Shown here piece by piece: positions 22,401-34,322 of a stretch of DNA of 64,000 nt (positions are counted from its first letter, which is position 1; each line of letters opens with the position of its first letter). Position numbers and translations under genes: made by a program. This DNA comes from Halichoerus grypus (taxonomy: Eukaryota; Chordata; Mammalia; Carnivora; Phocidae): the NCBI RefSeq assembly GCF_964656455.1, contig NC_135719.1:8659163-8723162 (forward strand), read 5' to 3'. The notes beneath the pieces are model-generated. The model was given only the letters and a program-made list of their open reading frames with translations. It ran no database searches and had not been told where the DNA came from.

Positions 22401-23667
22401 TTATTGTGTGAAATCCTCAAAGACAGATTATAATAAAATATACTGGGAAAATCTGGAGCAATGAGATGAGCTCATCTCACAAGGAGAAAAGCCTGGTGTT
22501 GGGATGCCAGGTGTGTGGGGGGGGGGGGCAAGCATGTTAACAGCCAATGGGACCATATGATGAAGTTGTTATGACCCTTAATTGTAGAATAAATTATGAG
22601 TCTTAATAAATTGTGATTAATAGCATATTATAGTAAGTTTCACGAACAAACTTAAAGCTTTTCTGAAGAGAATGTTCTCTAGGAGATGAGCATGGGGTGA
22701 AGGAGGGAATTAGCAGTGATTTATCATAAGCAGTGCTTATCATAAATAAGAATGATAATCAAACTCAAAAGGTTTATATTCTACCCCCAAAAAAATTAAT
22801 AGCCCAGCCCTAAGAATCTATTCTTCCTCTCTATTATTGATTAAATAAGGCTTTTTCCAGACTTTTTTTTCTTCATGAACTCATTTCATAATCATATACA
22901 ATTTTGTAAAATTTTCAAGGTTTTCCAAAATATTTTGCAATTTCTTATTGTGACAGTAAAAAGTAGATTGAGGTAAAAGCAATATTTTATATTTGCTCAG
23001 TGAAGTATGATACATCATAATAGTTAATTTATCCTACCTTCAAGAATATTCACACACCATATAGACAAATTTTACTTTTTCCATTTAGTAACTGATGTGC
23101 ATTATTTAATACTTAATTTCAGATCGAAATTAAACCATGAAATTAAACACTGCTTTGCAGACCTCCAATGTGTGGAATTATTGCATTTCGTACTTAGAAA
23201 ACATTTTATTTATTTTTTAATTTGTTTCTAAACGATGAGTTAAGAGAAATGGTTTTAGCATTCTATTTGCAAACACTTCACATACAACACATTGTTTGTG
23301 AGGATAGTGTTTATTCCCCCCAAATGAAAATCAAATTGGATATAATCACCACTAAATTTTCTCTTTTTAACATTGGTTTTTAAAGCACTAGAAACACCCT
23401 GATGTGCTCTATGAGAATTTTGATCAGATAAATGCATCTTAAAGATCCACTGAAAATACACGCACATCAGTGCTCCTTATGCTTCCTGGCTTCAACCAGC
23501 AGCATGTTGTGAGTGTAAATCAAACAATATATGGCTCAGAATAAAACAATTTAAAGCTGTGCAATGCTTCCATCCCCATACCGCTAGCAGCGTTCAAATG
23601 AGGGATAAACTGAATGGCTGGGTCATTTAATCCAAATCAAATGATGAACACATTTAACGGTATTTCA
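22401..23667. other. Unassigned AT-rich stretch with a G12 run
   Basis: A run of 12 G at 22517-22528 is the only notable tract. No exon or repeat recognised. Confidence 0.5.
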
Positions 23668-23790
23668 GTCCACATGTATGGAGAGCTTACCATGCACAGA
23701 ACACTTTACATGGACAATCTAGCTTGATTTTCACAATAACTCAATGAGTCTGGAACCTTTATTATCCACATTCAACAAGTGAGGAAACTC
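23668..23790 (-). repeat. MIR SINE, reverse, truncated
   Basis: 'TTACCATGCACAGAACACTT', 'TTTTCACAATAACTCAATGA' and 'CAAGTGAGGAAACTCA' show the antisense MIR tail and core; the head is missing because a second MIR starts directly after. Confidence 0.65.
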
Positions 23791-23799
23791 ATATAGTAC

Positions 23800-24040
23800 T
23801 AGTCACTGAGTGCGTACTGTATGGCACTATTCTAAGATCTTTAAATACATTTCATCATCTCATAATCCCTTGAGCAACTTTATGATACTACTATCATTCC
23901 CATTGTGTGGATAAGGAAATTGGGACTCAGCATAAAAAACTCATCTAAAATCAAACCATATGCTGATAAAAAAAAAAGCCAGAATTAAACTCAGGTCACC
24001 AGACTTCAGGGTTCAAGTTCTTGCCACCATGTTATGCTCA
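23800..24040 (-). repeat. MIR SINE, reverse
   Basis: 'GAGTGCGTACTGTATGGCAC', 'GTGTGGATAAGGAAATTGGG' and 'CCAGAATTAAACTCAGGTCA' in order; includes the tRNA-like head. Two MIRs in the same orientation, back to back. Confidence 0.75.
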
Positions 24041-24085
24041 CTGGAGGCAGAACCAGTATTCAAACCAAGTTTATCCAATCCTGTT

Positions 24086-24089
24086 TATC

Positions 24090-24147
<58 letters not shown>

Positions 24148-24164
24148 ATCTATCTATCTATCTA
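24086..24164 (+). repeat. (TATC)n tetranucleotide microsatellite
   Basis: About 19 TATC units with one ATC interruption near 24147; likely polymorphic. Confidence 0.97.
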
Positions 24165-24169
24165 TATCA

Positions 24170-24320
24170 CCTGTTGTGATGGGCACTGGGCATTACCTGC
24201 ACTCAGTGGGGAGTCTGCTTGAAGATTCTCTTCCTACTATTCAATGTAGTCATTGAACACTACATCAAAAACTAATGATGTACTATATGTTGCCTAACTG
24301 AATGTAACAAAAAAAAATAC
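24170..24320 (+). mobile_element. L1 3' end with an embedded SINE-like segment
   Basis: 'GTGATGGGCACTGGGCATTA' and, after a gap, 'GAACACTACATCAAAAACTA', 'ATGATGTACTATATGTTGCC' and an A-rich tail match the carnivoran L1 3' terminus (compare 38820-38955 and 63250-63385). Between them, 24202-24235 is near-identical to the interior of the SINE at 27623-27657 and does not belong to L1. The composite is discussed in findings. Confidence 0.7.
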
Positions 24321-24439
24321 AACAAAAGAAACAAAAATGTTATTACCACTTGCCATGGGGTCACCTTACCAGCATACTACGTCTGTGGTTGGAAATGCTG
24401 ATCCACTGTCATCACTTTACCCAGGTTACAAGAGCCATC

Positions 24440-24690
24440 TGATGTTCCTCCTTGAAACACCTTCTTCTCTTGGCTCTTAGGACACTACAATCACCTGCTC
24501 TTCCTCCAAAGGCCTGACCATAAATTCTCGCTCTACTTTGGTAATTTCTCCTTATCTCTCAGCCCATTAAAGGTTGGAGTGCCCAGGACTCAGTCCTTGG
24601 ATAACAATTTTTTTTCCATCTACACTCGCTTCTTTGAAGGAATATTTTTAAGCACAGAGATCATAGCCCAGGTCATGGAGTTTGATGTCA
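24440..24690 (+). repeat. L2 LINE ORF2-region fragment
   Basis: 'CACCTTCTTCTCTTGGCTCT', 'GTTGGAGTGCCCAGGACTCA', 'GTCCTTGG' and 'CATCTACACTCGCTTC' match L2 sense sequence coding the C-terminal part of its ORF2. No open frame survives. Confidence 0.65.
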
Positions 24691-24791
24691 TCACCCCAGC
24701 AGAATAGGCAGGAAAAAAAAAAAAAGAAGAAAGAAAAGAAAAGGCAGCTAAGGAACTCCTTGAAACACCATCAATGAAGAAGAGCAAATGA

Positions 24792-24963
24792 TTTTTCCAT
24801 GTGAGCGTGTGTGTGTGTGTATGTGTGTGTATGAAAGCACCTGACATCTCTGTGAGCAGATATGTTCATTAGCTTGACTACAGTAATCATTTCACTATGT
24901 ATATGTATATCAGATCATCACATTATATGCCTGAAATATGGATAATTTAAAAAAAAATAAAAT
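24792..24963 (+). mobile_element. 5'-truncated old L1 3' end with TSD
   Basis: A 12-bp direct repeat AAGAGCAAATGA brackets the insert at 24780-24791 and 24964-24975. The insert contains a TG-rich tract, 'TTAGCTTGACTACAGTAATC', 'ATTTCACTATGTATATGTAT' and an A-rich end, as in the 3' UTR of older L1s. Only about 170 bp of the element was copied. Confidence 0.75.
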
Positions 24964-25187
24964 AAGAGCAAATGAGTGATACTAGGAAATCCTCAGACTG
25001 TTAGGAGGAGAGCCAGAGGAGAGGAAAGAAAAGTAAAATGTGCGCTCTCCCTGCTGCAAGCCATTCCTGCGGAGTGACGGTAGCGTGAGCTAAGAGACTT
25101 ACGGCAAAGGAGGAACTGGAGTCCATGAAAAAGAGGAGGAGAGGGAAATAAATGACAATTAAAACATGTAAACACCTTCTTTCATCT

Positions 25188-25330
25188 TATCCATTCAGTA
25201 TTTATTGAGCACCTACTATTTGTGCAGAACTATTCAAGAGATCGGGTGCATAACACTGAGCAAAACAGGAAGACAAACCCCCTCTACCTACGGTTCCATT
25301 CTGATGGACTTGACAGAAGTAAATACATTT
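25188..25330 (-). repeat. L2 LINE 3' end, reverse
   Basis: 'TTTATTGAGCACCTACTATT', 'GTGCATAACACTGAGCAAAA' and 'TTCCATTCTGATGGACTTGA' follow the antisense L2 3' end. Confidence 0.75.
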
Positions 25331-25443
25331 TCATTAATCTATGCAGAATGATTATATGTAGAAAACATATGGCTTCTTAGTACCTTTGTTTATTATGCTA
25401 ATTTTATATCTGTCCTAGCTTATTTACTACAATTTAAGTTTTC

Positions 25444-25630
25444 TTTTTTTAAAAAACTTTATTTATATGAGAGAGAGAGTGAAAGAGAGAGCACAAGTTG
25501 GAAGGGGGAGGAGTAGAGGGAAAGGAGACTCCCCGCTGAGCAGGGAGCCAGATGCAGGGCTCGATCCCAGGACCCCGAAATCATGACCTGGGCCGAAGAC
25601 AGATGCTTGACTGAGCCACCCAGGTGCCCC
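25444..25630 (-). mobile_element. CAN-SINE, reverse
   Basis: A 16-bp TSD with one mismatch (TACAATTTAAGTTTTC, 25428-25443; TATAATTTAAGTTTTC, 25631-25646). The head is on the right ('GAGCCACCCAGGTGCCCC') and lacks a few bases in the A-box region ('CTTGACTGAG'). Confidence 0.96.
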
Positions 25631-25646
25631 TATAATTTAAGTTTTC

Positions 25647-26710
25647 AAAATTAAAAAAAATCCTCACTTTATTCACTTCTTTATCTCTTGCCAATACACT
25701 TTGACATTTGAATTTGTTTCATACAAGCTATGGATTGCAGGAATGATAGGATCATTTGGTAACCATTTGTTGTGGTAGACCAAAAAAGAATGAGGAGAAC
25801 AGGAAGGAGGGAAGAAGACAGGCATACTGTATCACTCTACCTGGTTCTCCCAACCTGCTTTCCTCTATAATCTGCTTTGGACCATTCACGAGACAAGATC
25901 AGTTTCAACCCTTGAGTCTAAGGCTCTTGCTGTTTTCACAACCTAATCTCAGTTCACCCAGGGTCCCGACAACTTGTGTCTTACTTATTAGCACACACTC
26001 AACACAATTCTGCTTGGTCATTTGTAACAACAGTGGATTCCTACCCTATTTAGGAGGATTTTCAGAATTTCCACAACTCTTGGTTCAATAATATGAGCAC
26101 ACAGAATCAGGATCATGATTTACTTCTCTACCCTTCACCTCTCCTTCCCAATACAACCTCTCAACACACACATACACACACACACACACACAGACACCAC
26201 TCTCTTAAAGCACCAAATATGAAAGACATATCTTCTCTTTTCTCCTTCTCAGCAATAATTAGTCCACTTCTTCATTTTATAAAGAGTGTGAGAGCTGAAA
26301 TCCTCCCAGCAGAATGTCATCATTTGCTTTTCAAAGCAGGCACAAAATTAAAAAGCATTGTGGGTAATGCAATGCAAATCATGCGAGGCTGACACCTTCT
26401 TAACAAAGTTAAAGTGTTAATACGCACCTGGAATTTCTTGGGGAGTGAGCACAGGGCCAGTTGTGGGGCAGCCCTTCCAGCACCTTAGTCCCCTGTTGGG
26501 GGTGGGGTGGTCCCTTAGACTCACAGCTTCCCATGTGATTCCTAACCTGCAGACTCTGCTTGTCTCTTGGGCCTGTAGGTGAGGGCTGATAAACACCATC
26601 TCAAACACCAATGTTTTCACTTGGATACATTGATTTAACATAACCTTGAATCTGAAGTTTGGTAACACCAAGGGACATCATGTTTCTTGGTGATAAACTA
26701 AACCTCATAC
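25647..26710. other. Unassigned stretch with a (CA)n at 26165-26192
   Basis: Only the CA tract is recognised. The 111-codon frame at 25756-26091 has no domain or codon signature that would support a gene. Confidence 0.5.
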
Positions 26711-26724
26711 AGAAATTTCTCTGG

Positions 26725-26950
26725 GGCGCCTGGGTGGTTCAGTTGGTTAAGCGACTGCCTTCGGCTCAGGTCATGATCCTGGAGTCCCTGGATCGAGTCC
26801 CGCATCGGGCTCCCTGCTCGGCAGGGAGTCTGCTTCTCCCTCTGACCCTCCCCCCCTCTCATGTGCTCTCTCTCATTCTCTCTCTCTCAAATAAATAAAT
26901 AAAATCTTTAAAAAAAAATAAAAATAAAAAAATAAAAATAAATAAAAAAA
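26725..26950 (+). mobile_element. CAN-SINE, type A, perfect TSD
   Basis: TSD AGAAATTTCTCTGG at 26711-26724 and 26951-26964, perfect. The body carries the type-A words 'CCTGGAGTCCCTGGATCGAG' and 'CCCTCTGACCCTCCCC'. The tail is long and A-rich with several AATAAA hexamers, typical of T+ SINEs that combine AATAAA with a TCTTT terminator. Confidence 0.97.
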
Positions 26951-26964
26951 AGAAATTTCTCTGG

Positions 26965-27522
26965 AAACAATGAGGAATGAGAGAAGGAAAAGTAGGAGTA
27001 CTTGAGGCAAGAGAATGGAATGTCTAGGCGGCAAAAATCCTTGCCTATACCTTTGGCATGTCATTTGTTTTATCTTTGTCCTCATTTCCCCCAGCTGAAA
27101 ACTGCAGTTTCTGATGATAACTTCGAGAGTGTTAATGCCAAATGCTTACATCTCTCCTAAAGGAAGGCTCTATAGGTTGCTTAAATTATTCCCCGTCAAC
27201 AGAAAGACCACTTCAAGACATGTAGGTGTGTGTGTATTCGTCCAAATTGCTAAAAAAAAAAAAAAGTAATATGCACACCTAACACCTAGATCTTAGTTTT
27301 TAAATGCCATTTCCACAAAAAGGACCAGGGATCCTTGGAAAAATGGGTGATTGCAGAGATGAATCAGGGAAAGTATAAGACAAACTTAGAACATACTGCT
27401 GTGCCCTAATATAAAGACAGGCTCAAAACATGATGGGATATGTCAAAAGGATAAAGGAGCCAGTGTAAAGGAATCCCCACTATCCAATTTTGGACAATCT
27501 GAGCATCACTATAAATAATGAG
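26965..27522. other. Unassigned non-coding stretch
   Basis: No gene or repeat family recognised; an A13 run lies near 27253. Confidence 0.5.
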
Positions 27523-27725
27523 GGTCACCTTGGTGGCTCAGTCTGATATGCGTCCGACTCTTGGTTTTGGCTCAGGTCACGATCTCATGGGTGGTAAGAT
27601 GGAGCCCCATGTAGGGCTCCACATTCAGTGGGGAGTCTGCTTGAAGATTCTCTTCCTCTGTCCCTCCCCCCTCTCACTCTTTCTCTCTTTCTCTCTCTCA
27701 AATAAACAAATATTTGAAAATAAAT
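27523..27725 (+). mobile_element. CAN-SINE, old diverged copy
   Basis: The head 'GGGTCACCTTGGTGGCTCAG' and body 'TGGCTCAGGTCACGATCTCA' and 'GTGGGGAGTCTGCTTGAAG'-type interior are recognisable, ending in (TC)n and AAATAAAC. Its interior 27623-27657 is the partner of the chimeric block at 24.2 kb. Confidence 0.9.
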
Positions 27726-27735
27726 AAATACTACA

Positions 27736-27942
27736 GGGGCGCCTGGGTGGCTCAGTCATTAAGCATCTGCCTTCGGCTCAGGTCATGATCCCAGGGTCCT
27801 GGGATCGAGCCCCACATCAGGCTCCCTGCTCAGCGGGAAGCCTGCTTCTCCCTCTCCCACTCCCCCTGCTTGTGTTCCCTCTCTCGCTGTCTCTCTGTCA
27901 AATAAATAAAATGGAATCTTTAAAGAAATTAAATAAATAAAT
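27736..27942 (+). mobile_element. CAN-SINE, type B, inserted into the previous SINE's tail
   Basis: Starts 'GGGGCGCCTGGGTGGCTCAG' with a TSD ending ATACTACA on the left (to 27735) and ATACATACTACA on the right (to 27960). The body contains 'CTGCTCAGCGGGAAGCCTGC'. Second example of SINE-into-SINE-tail insertion in the window. Confidence 0.95.
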
Positions 27943-28092
27943 AAATAAATACATACTACATGTTGGCTAACATAATAATAAAAAATATAAATAAATAAAT
28001 AAATGATAGTAATTGATTAAAACTCATTGAAGAAAATAGTAATCCATGAATCCAGAGGGGTAGATGAATGAATGAATGAATGAATGAATGAG
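27943..28092 (+). repeat. A-rich (AAAT)n and (GAAT)n simple repeats
   Basis: Tail-derived AAATAAAT units up to about 28005, and seven GAAT units at 28064-28092. Confidence 0.85.
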
Positions 28093-28479
28093 TAAATGGG
28101 AAGGAACAGCTCTTCCTTACAACAGAGTGCCAACTAATAAATGTGGAGAGAATAATGGAATTGGAACATAACCATTTGGCTTCTGCCATAATAATTATTT
28201 CAGGCAGAAATACATCAATAAACACTAAAACTGGTGGGTGAATGTTTGATGAAAATTAGAACATTTCTATGGTCTCAGGGAATCTTCCCACAAGATACCT
28301 TGAATTGAAAAGGGAAAACAGTAACTTTGTAGAAACTTGGCAGATATCACCTTAAATAAGTGATCAAAGTTAACACCACCAGTAATGGGACAAATACACA
28401 TCACCTCCCTCTTGATCGGAAGCACTGAGAAAGACAAAACATCATTTCTGTGGTATTCTTGCCAAAAGTACATAGCCTA

Positions 28480-29070
28480 AATTTAATCATGTGAAGACAT
28501 CAGGCAAACCCAGATTGAGAGACATTTTCCAAAATAACTGGCCTGAAATCTTTTTTAAAAAATGTAAAGGTCATAAAACGTAACATAACATCAAGGAACT
28601 GTTCTAGATTAAAGAAGACCCAGGAAATTTGACAACTAAATGAAAGTTATTCTGACTTGGATCCTGCGCCCAAGATTTTTTTGTCCTTCTGGTATAAAAG
28701 GCACTCCTGAAGAAATTAAAATTTTGCCTAAGATCTGCAGATTATTTTTTATAGTATCGAATACCATTGATTTTTATAATTATACTGTGATTATATATGG
28801 AATACCCTTGTTTTTAGAAAATGCATATTTACATTTTTAAGGGTAAGGCTGCAGTATGTCTGCAATTTATTCTCCAATAGCTCAGAAAAAAATAACAGTG
28901 TGTGTCTGGGTGTGTGTGTGTGCGTGTGTGTGGGGGTGGAGAGAGAAAGCAATTATGATAAAAATAATAACATTTGAAGAATCTCAATGAAGATATATGG
29001 ATACTTGTGCAACTTTTTTGTAAGGCTAAAATTACTTAAAGATAAAAGTTTAATAAATAAAAAAGTAAAA
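28480..29070 (+). repeat. Probable old L1 (L1M type) 3' region
   Basis: 'CAAACCCAGATTGAGAGACA', 'GGAACTGTTCTAGATTAAAG', 'TTAGAAAATGCATATTTACA', 'CAACTTTTTTGTAAGGC' and an A-rich end occur in the order of a common old mammalian element with a poly-A tail. A TG tract at 28897-28933 sits where that family carries a microsatellite. The precise family is uncertain. Confidence 0.55.
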
Positions 29071-29679
29071 AATAATATGATAGGTATGTTACCTGAGATT
29101 GACAATACTTAATCATCCTGCTTTTAAAGATTCAATTTTTTGACCTCCTCAACTTTATTACTTTAAAAGAAAGTTTTACAGTCTTTTGATAAGGTCTCAA
29201 AAACCAAGATTCTGTCTCATCTTACTAAAAGGAGTCCACAGAAGTCTAAATTATATATACAACAACACAAACATATTCAATAAATCTGTAATTTGTCGGC
29301 ACTGGTCTAACTGTCTACAACCTTCACAATGCGCCTTCAAGATCCATTTCACTAATGGCACAAATTCCCAGAATGGCATTTCAGGGCTTGCCCAGAATCC
29401 TTGGCTCAATTTCCTCTTGCTTATTTTAGAAGTCCCATAGAAACTAACAGCCATGGATAAAGGGCAGGATATAGAACAATAGGACTGAGCTTCCTTGCTA
29501 AGAAGTTCTGATGAGTTACTCCTGTCAGTCTCTTTTTGAAAACTATGATCAGTCCTATATATGAAATAAATGTCAATAAGGAGGAGAAGCAATATAACAA
29601 TATATTTTTCTCCTTCTATAGGTTATCTTCCCTAAAGATCATCATTGGAAACCCTGGTGGGGGGGGGGGGAGCAGCAAC
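29071..29679. other. Unassigned stretch with a G12 run
   Basis: 12 G at 29659-29670. No gene or repeat family recognised. Confidence 0.5.
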
Positions 29680-29850
29680 ATGTTACAGGGGAAAGAACAT
29701 GAAGTGTGAGGTCAAACACACTTTAAATTCGGGGAAATTATTTAACCATGTTGAACCTCAATATACTTATCTATGAAAACTAATCGGTTTAGGGATGGGA
29801 TGTTTCAAAGAATAAGTAAGCTGAAATGTGGAATGTTCTATATAATCTCT
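29680..29850 (+). repeat. MIR SINE fragment
   Basis: 'GAAGTGTGAGGTCAAACACA', 'GGAAATTATTTAACCATGTT' and 'GAACCTCAATATACTTATCT' match MIR core order. Confidence 0.6.
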
Positions 29851-32628
29851 ATCTCCCCCTCCAGAACTGCTCTTCATTTTTTTCCATCCTACTTTGTGTC
29901 CTAGAAAACTGACTGCAAGAACTGTGTCAACCAAGACTCCTTATGTTGGGCTGCCGGCTGGGTTGAGACAAACTGTGGCGTTATCTAGATATTAGGAGTT
30001 CATAAGAGAAAGAGGTGCGGTACGGATTATTCCCTTTCCCCACTCTCTGAAGCTAGTGTCTGGCAGTGGCCACATGATTCTGTCTGAGCCAGTTCCCAAT
30101 GGACAGACCTTCTTCTGCAGATACAGCTCTCACAGGTTAGGGCAACTCTTCCCTGGCTCTATCACTCTACCTCACGAAAATGATATCATCTTCCCACTAC
30201 TACTCTTCCCAGAGCGCATCCCCATCCTTCACGGTTACCTTAGTCTTGCCTTTGTGAATAGTGTCTTCATTGAAATCTCCTCAATTACTCCTATGCCATG
30301 TGCTAGCTCTTTGCTGCAAGAACATAGACTGGTACAAGAACAATCCTGGCACTCAAAGAGGTCAGTTTCACAACCCTTACTTCTTCTGTCTGGGCTGTAG
30401 TCAAGTTTAAGAGACCTCATACCAAGGGAGGGGCAGGCTCCCCAACTGCTTTTTGAAGTTAGAAAGAGATTCCAGTTAGGATACATCAGCTCTCGAATAA
30501 CAAAATTCTTTACTCTTGTGTTCATACTTAATGTGCGATTTATTAAGGATTAGCAATAATGTTTCTTAATATGTTCTACAATAGCCTCAGGCAAAAGGGG
30601 GGGAAGGAAAGGAGGAAATAGGTTTTATATAGTAAAACTCTATGATTATCAGCCTTTTAAAAGGGATTTCCTGTCTATGATCTTATTTGTTTCCTTAGCT
30701 TTTACCTCAATAGATTGTATAATGCCTGAAACCCACCTCAATTTGCTCCTTGTTCTTGGCATTTTCCCTCTTTTGCATCAAACATCTGGGAGCATTTTAT
30801 AAGGCTTTCCTGTAATCTGCCAAACTATGCACACATGTGTCTTTTAGAAGCCTAATTTTCTCCACCCAGTAATTGGTCAATGCAGAGAAACAAAGTATCA
30901 TTTTATTTTACATAATGGCACTATGTAAAATGTTTCACTAATTCAGTGCTGAAAAATAATAATCACAACTTGGAAGATTTAAAAACACATGTGAGAAGAT
31001 AGAACCCAGGGAAATCTAGGCTCTTAGCGCATATACAAGCTCACTCTTGCCCCCTGCAGTCTGCTGAGGGGCAAAGGAGTATTTTGTAATTAGCCTTGTG
31101 TTTTGCTTGCAAACTTTAGCTGAAATGTTCATTTGCCTTATAAGGAGCTGTCAGTACCTCCAGGAATACAACACACAACAGTATTATTTAGAAACAGTTT
31201 TGCTTCCACATCACGTAACAAATATGTCTTTGTTCTTCTTTTGTCCCCACTTCTTAATAGAGAAAATTGTCTAGAAAAAAATGCAACCTACAACTTAATA
31301 TGGATTACTTTGTTTTGTACTTCTTACAATTTGCAATAAATGTCTATATAAAAAAAAGAGACAGCAATAGATAATGCTTTTCCCTGGATAATAATACAAT
31401 TTTCAAAAATAGAATGCCTAAGTAAATAAATTGAGCAAGCTTACCTTATCGCCTGCAGTTTCATTTTACTAATGAAATTGCTAAGAAAAGTTCCCTTCAA
31501 GAGCCCTACAATTCAGCACCGATGCCGCTGGACAGTACCTTCTCAGCAAGCACCTACACAAAACCAGCCAATTGAATGAAAATTTAGGAACAAAGAATGA
31601 TTTTCTGTGATGATTAAGATCTCCATATACCAAAGTCTTCCATATACACTCCCTACACTCTGGTACAAACTGCTCTTCTCTGGCTTAAAACAAATAAGCA
31701 GACACACAATCACTTAGGTCAAACAAATAAATCTAAAGTCCTTGCCAAGCAACCAGACTTCAAACCAACCTTTATAGTGGGGTACCTGTATCAATAAGGA
31801 ATTTAGGGAAGAATTCCGGGTTTCAGCTATTTAAAAAGGTGAAATAAATCCCACTCCAAATGAATTAAATAAAAATGAGTAGCTTTCTTTATTAACATAA
31901 TGATACATTTTAATTTATATCTCAGAGTTGATATAGATTCTAACCATGCTGTGATCCAAGGAGCAATTCATAGTCTTAAGTCTGCCCTACAAAGCCTTTT
32001 CCAAATACTATATGTGCCTAAGGTCAGTAAGAGCCCATTCTGTTTTTGGGCATCTCTGACCATCAGATAGCTCTCCCGAGCAAACTAGGTAGTGTCAGAT
32101 ATTAATAGGTATTAGTCCCCTGGTTCACGTCAAACCAGGACTAACTTTAATTTCCTTTTATTGGGGAACTATTTGAGGACAGTTAATATTCCTTCTACCA
32201 TTTATTATATGCACTACTCCTTTACATCAATATTCACATCATTGTATATGCAATCCACTGAACCCATTTTTGAGGCTCAAGAATGAACTACAATACTCTA
32301 GGTTTTGTGTTGACAAGGACAAAGCAAAAGGAAACACTTCTCGATCTAATTCTGGATTTTATACTTCTACCAAAGCCACTGAGTTGTTGCCTTGGCACTT
32401 TTAGCACACTGAGCCTTATTAAGCTCACTGTTAGTAACAATCCCCACATGGACAACTGCCTACTCTTCCAAGGGGGTGTGTCCTTGGTTGGGGGCTCTTT
32501 GAGCAGCATTTATCCTTATCTAGTTTCATCATTTGAGTGCCATCCATCATTTCAATCAGCAAATATATTGTGGAATATCCATTATAAATCATTATGTGCA
32601 ACTGATTCACAATATGTATTTAAAGAAA
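29851..32628. other. Long unassigned non-coding stretch
   Basis: 2.8 kb with no gene, no SINE and no repeat I can name. The 114-codon frame at 30056-30400 and overlapping antisense frame at 30235-30525 have no recognisable domain. Confidence 0.5.
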
Positions 32629-32637
32629 TACATATCC

Positions 32638-32790
32638 TTTTAAATTCCCTTTCCCACCTTTGACCTCTGTTCCTTCTTGGCAAGTTTGATTCTATTCTCC
32701 TTCTCCCCTTCCTACTTTTCTTCCTCCTCCTTTCCTCCTCCTTCTTCTCCTCTTCCTTGTCTTGCTTCTCAGTCTGAATATCATTCAGAA
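32638..32790 (+). repeat. Duplicated pyrimidine-rich block, copy 1 (partner 34323-34473)
   Basis: Starts TTTTAAATTCCC, runs through 'TCTGTTCCTTCTTGGCAAGT' into a (TCC/TTC)n tract and ends near 'CTGAATATCA'. The first 65 bp match 34323 onward with about four substitutions. See findings. Confidence 0.88.
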
Positions 32791-33044
32791 AGGAATAATC
32801 CTTGTTTCTATAAATAGAGCTAAGTGCTCTATTTTTTTTAATGAATAAAACTGTGGAATAGGACAGGACTTAAGGTAAAGCCATGAATATAAATCCCTAT
32901 TCAGGTTGAAAAGTACCCATTAATCAGAATACTCTGAATATATTCCTTCAATTAATAACAACTTCCTTGAATTATGCTATTACTTAGCCCATAGGTCTCC
33001 ATATTTTCCCATAAACATAAGATGAAAGGCTTGGCAAAGATTTA

Positions 33045-33375
33045 TTTGCTCATTTATTTATTGATTACCTCCTATGCATCAGGCATTGTTCTAGGTGCTA
33101 AGAATACAGCATTTAAACAAGACAAATAAAGCTCCTTTGCTCACAGATTGTACGTTCTAGCTGAGAGAGACAGATGATATTAAATTAATGGTGTCATGGT
33201 AGTATAGCAGTGACTAGGAATGCTACTTTAGGCAAGGTGGTCACGAAAAGTATTGCTGAGATGGTGAAATTTAAGCCAAGATTATGACATTTAAACTGAA
33301 GCTTGAACGTCAAGGAGGAGCCAGCTACGCAAAATCTGCAGGATGTGCACACTGGGCAGAGGAAACGAGTGAAAA
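33045..33375 (-). repeat. L2 LINE 3' part, reverse
   Basis: 'TTTATTTATTGATTACCTCC', 'GGCATTGTTCTAGGTGCTAA', 'GAATGCTACTTTAGGCAAGG', 'AGGAGCCAGCTACGC' and 'CACACTGGGCAGAGGAAACG' follow antisense L2 for over 300 bp, including 3' UTR and the end of ORF2. Confidence 0.8.
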
Positions 33376-33499
33376 AAATGTAAGTTAGGACTGTCCATCT
33401 CAGGCTGTTAAAGAAACAGAATATCTAGTTTGAAGCCCAGGTAAAGGATTTCTTCTATATTTCTTTGATCCACTGGCTAGTAACCATATAAAAATAAAA

Positions 33500-33838
33500 T
33501 AAAATCAGAATAGAACATGTATAAATCTGAAAATCATTACGCTGAGTGAACAAAAAGTCAAGGGGGAAAAGAGTACATACTGTATAATTCCATTTATAGG
33601 ACATTCTAAAAATACAGACTAAAGACAGAAAGTAAATCAGTAGTCATCTAAGTGATGGATGGATTATAAAGGGATTCAAGGATAGTATGGGAAATGATGG
33701 GAATGATTGTCATTTTTGTTGTGGTGATGGGTTTCATGAGCACATTTTTATATGCCAAAACTCATCAAATTACAAATTTTAAATATGTGCAGGTTCTTGT
33801 ACATCAATTATACCTCAATAAAGCTATAATAAAATCAA
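33500..33838 (+). repeat. Old L1 (L1M type) 3' end
   Basis: 'TTACGCTGAGTGAACAAAAA', 'AGTACATACTGTATAATTCC', 'ATTTATAGGACATTCTAAAA', 'AAACTCATCAAATTAC' and the terminus 'TTATACCTCAATAAAGC' are in sense order. Same terminus as the reversed copy at 11.8 kb. Confidence 0.8.
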
Positions 33839-34130
33839 ATGTCTGAGCATTTTCTTTCATAAGGAATATGTGATGGTTCCCAGACATGCCCAGTTCATTT
33901 TCTAAGACTTAATAAAACTCCCTCAATAATACAACCTGTGCTTTCCTGATATTTCCATCACACTCATTTGCCGATATTGAGAAGACTGTACCTCTTTCTC
34001 AGTTTTGAGCAGTGAAAGGGTAGTTGTCCAACTTCGGTTTGTAAACAGATCTTCTCGAAGACCTTGGCAGGAGTTAGAGGATCTACTTTGCATATAATTT
34101 CAGAATTGAATTTTAATTCAGCTAATCCAG

Positions 34131-34251
34131 AAACCCTGAACTCATTTAGAGTAATATATATACACACATATATATGTATATTAGGGAATATGTATATTAG
34201 GGAATATATACAACATAATTATATATATTACTCTAAATGAGTTCAGGGTTT
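34131..34251. repeat. Perfect 31-bp inverted repeat with 59-bp spacer
   Basis: Arm 34131-34161 (AAACCCTGAACTCATTTAGA...) is the exact reverse complement of 34221-34251. The spacer includes two tandem copies of a 16-bp unit (34176-34191 and 34192-34207). An AT-rich tract and a further 12-bp inverted pair (34252-34263 with 34323-34334) follow. Confidence 0.95.
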
Positions 34252-34322
34252 GGGAATTTAAATATATATATATATAAATATATAAATATTATATAATATT
34301 ATATAAATATAAATATATACAC

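Noticed and set aside
24086..24164. CRISPR-like array
   Set aside because: Pure TATC microsatellite; no repeat-spacer structure, and the genome is a mammal.
26659..26898. Open frames containing 'GAWVVQLVKRLPSAQVMI'-like peptides (also at 40116, 5998, 57902)
   Set aside because: Translations of CAN-SINE heads and bodies, recurring at each SINE; not genes.
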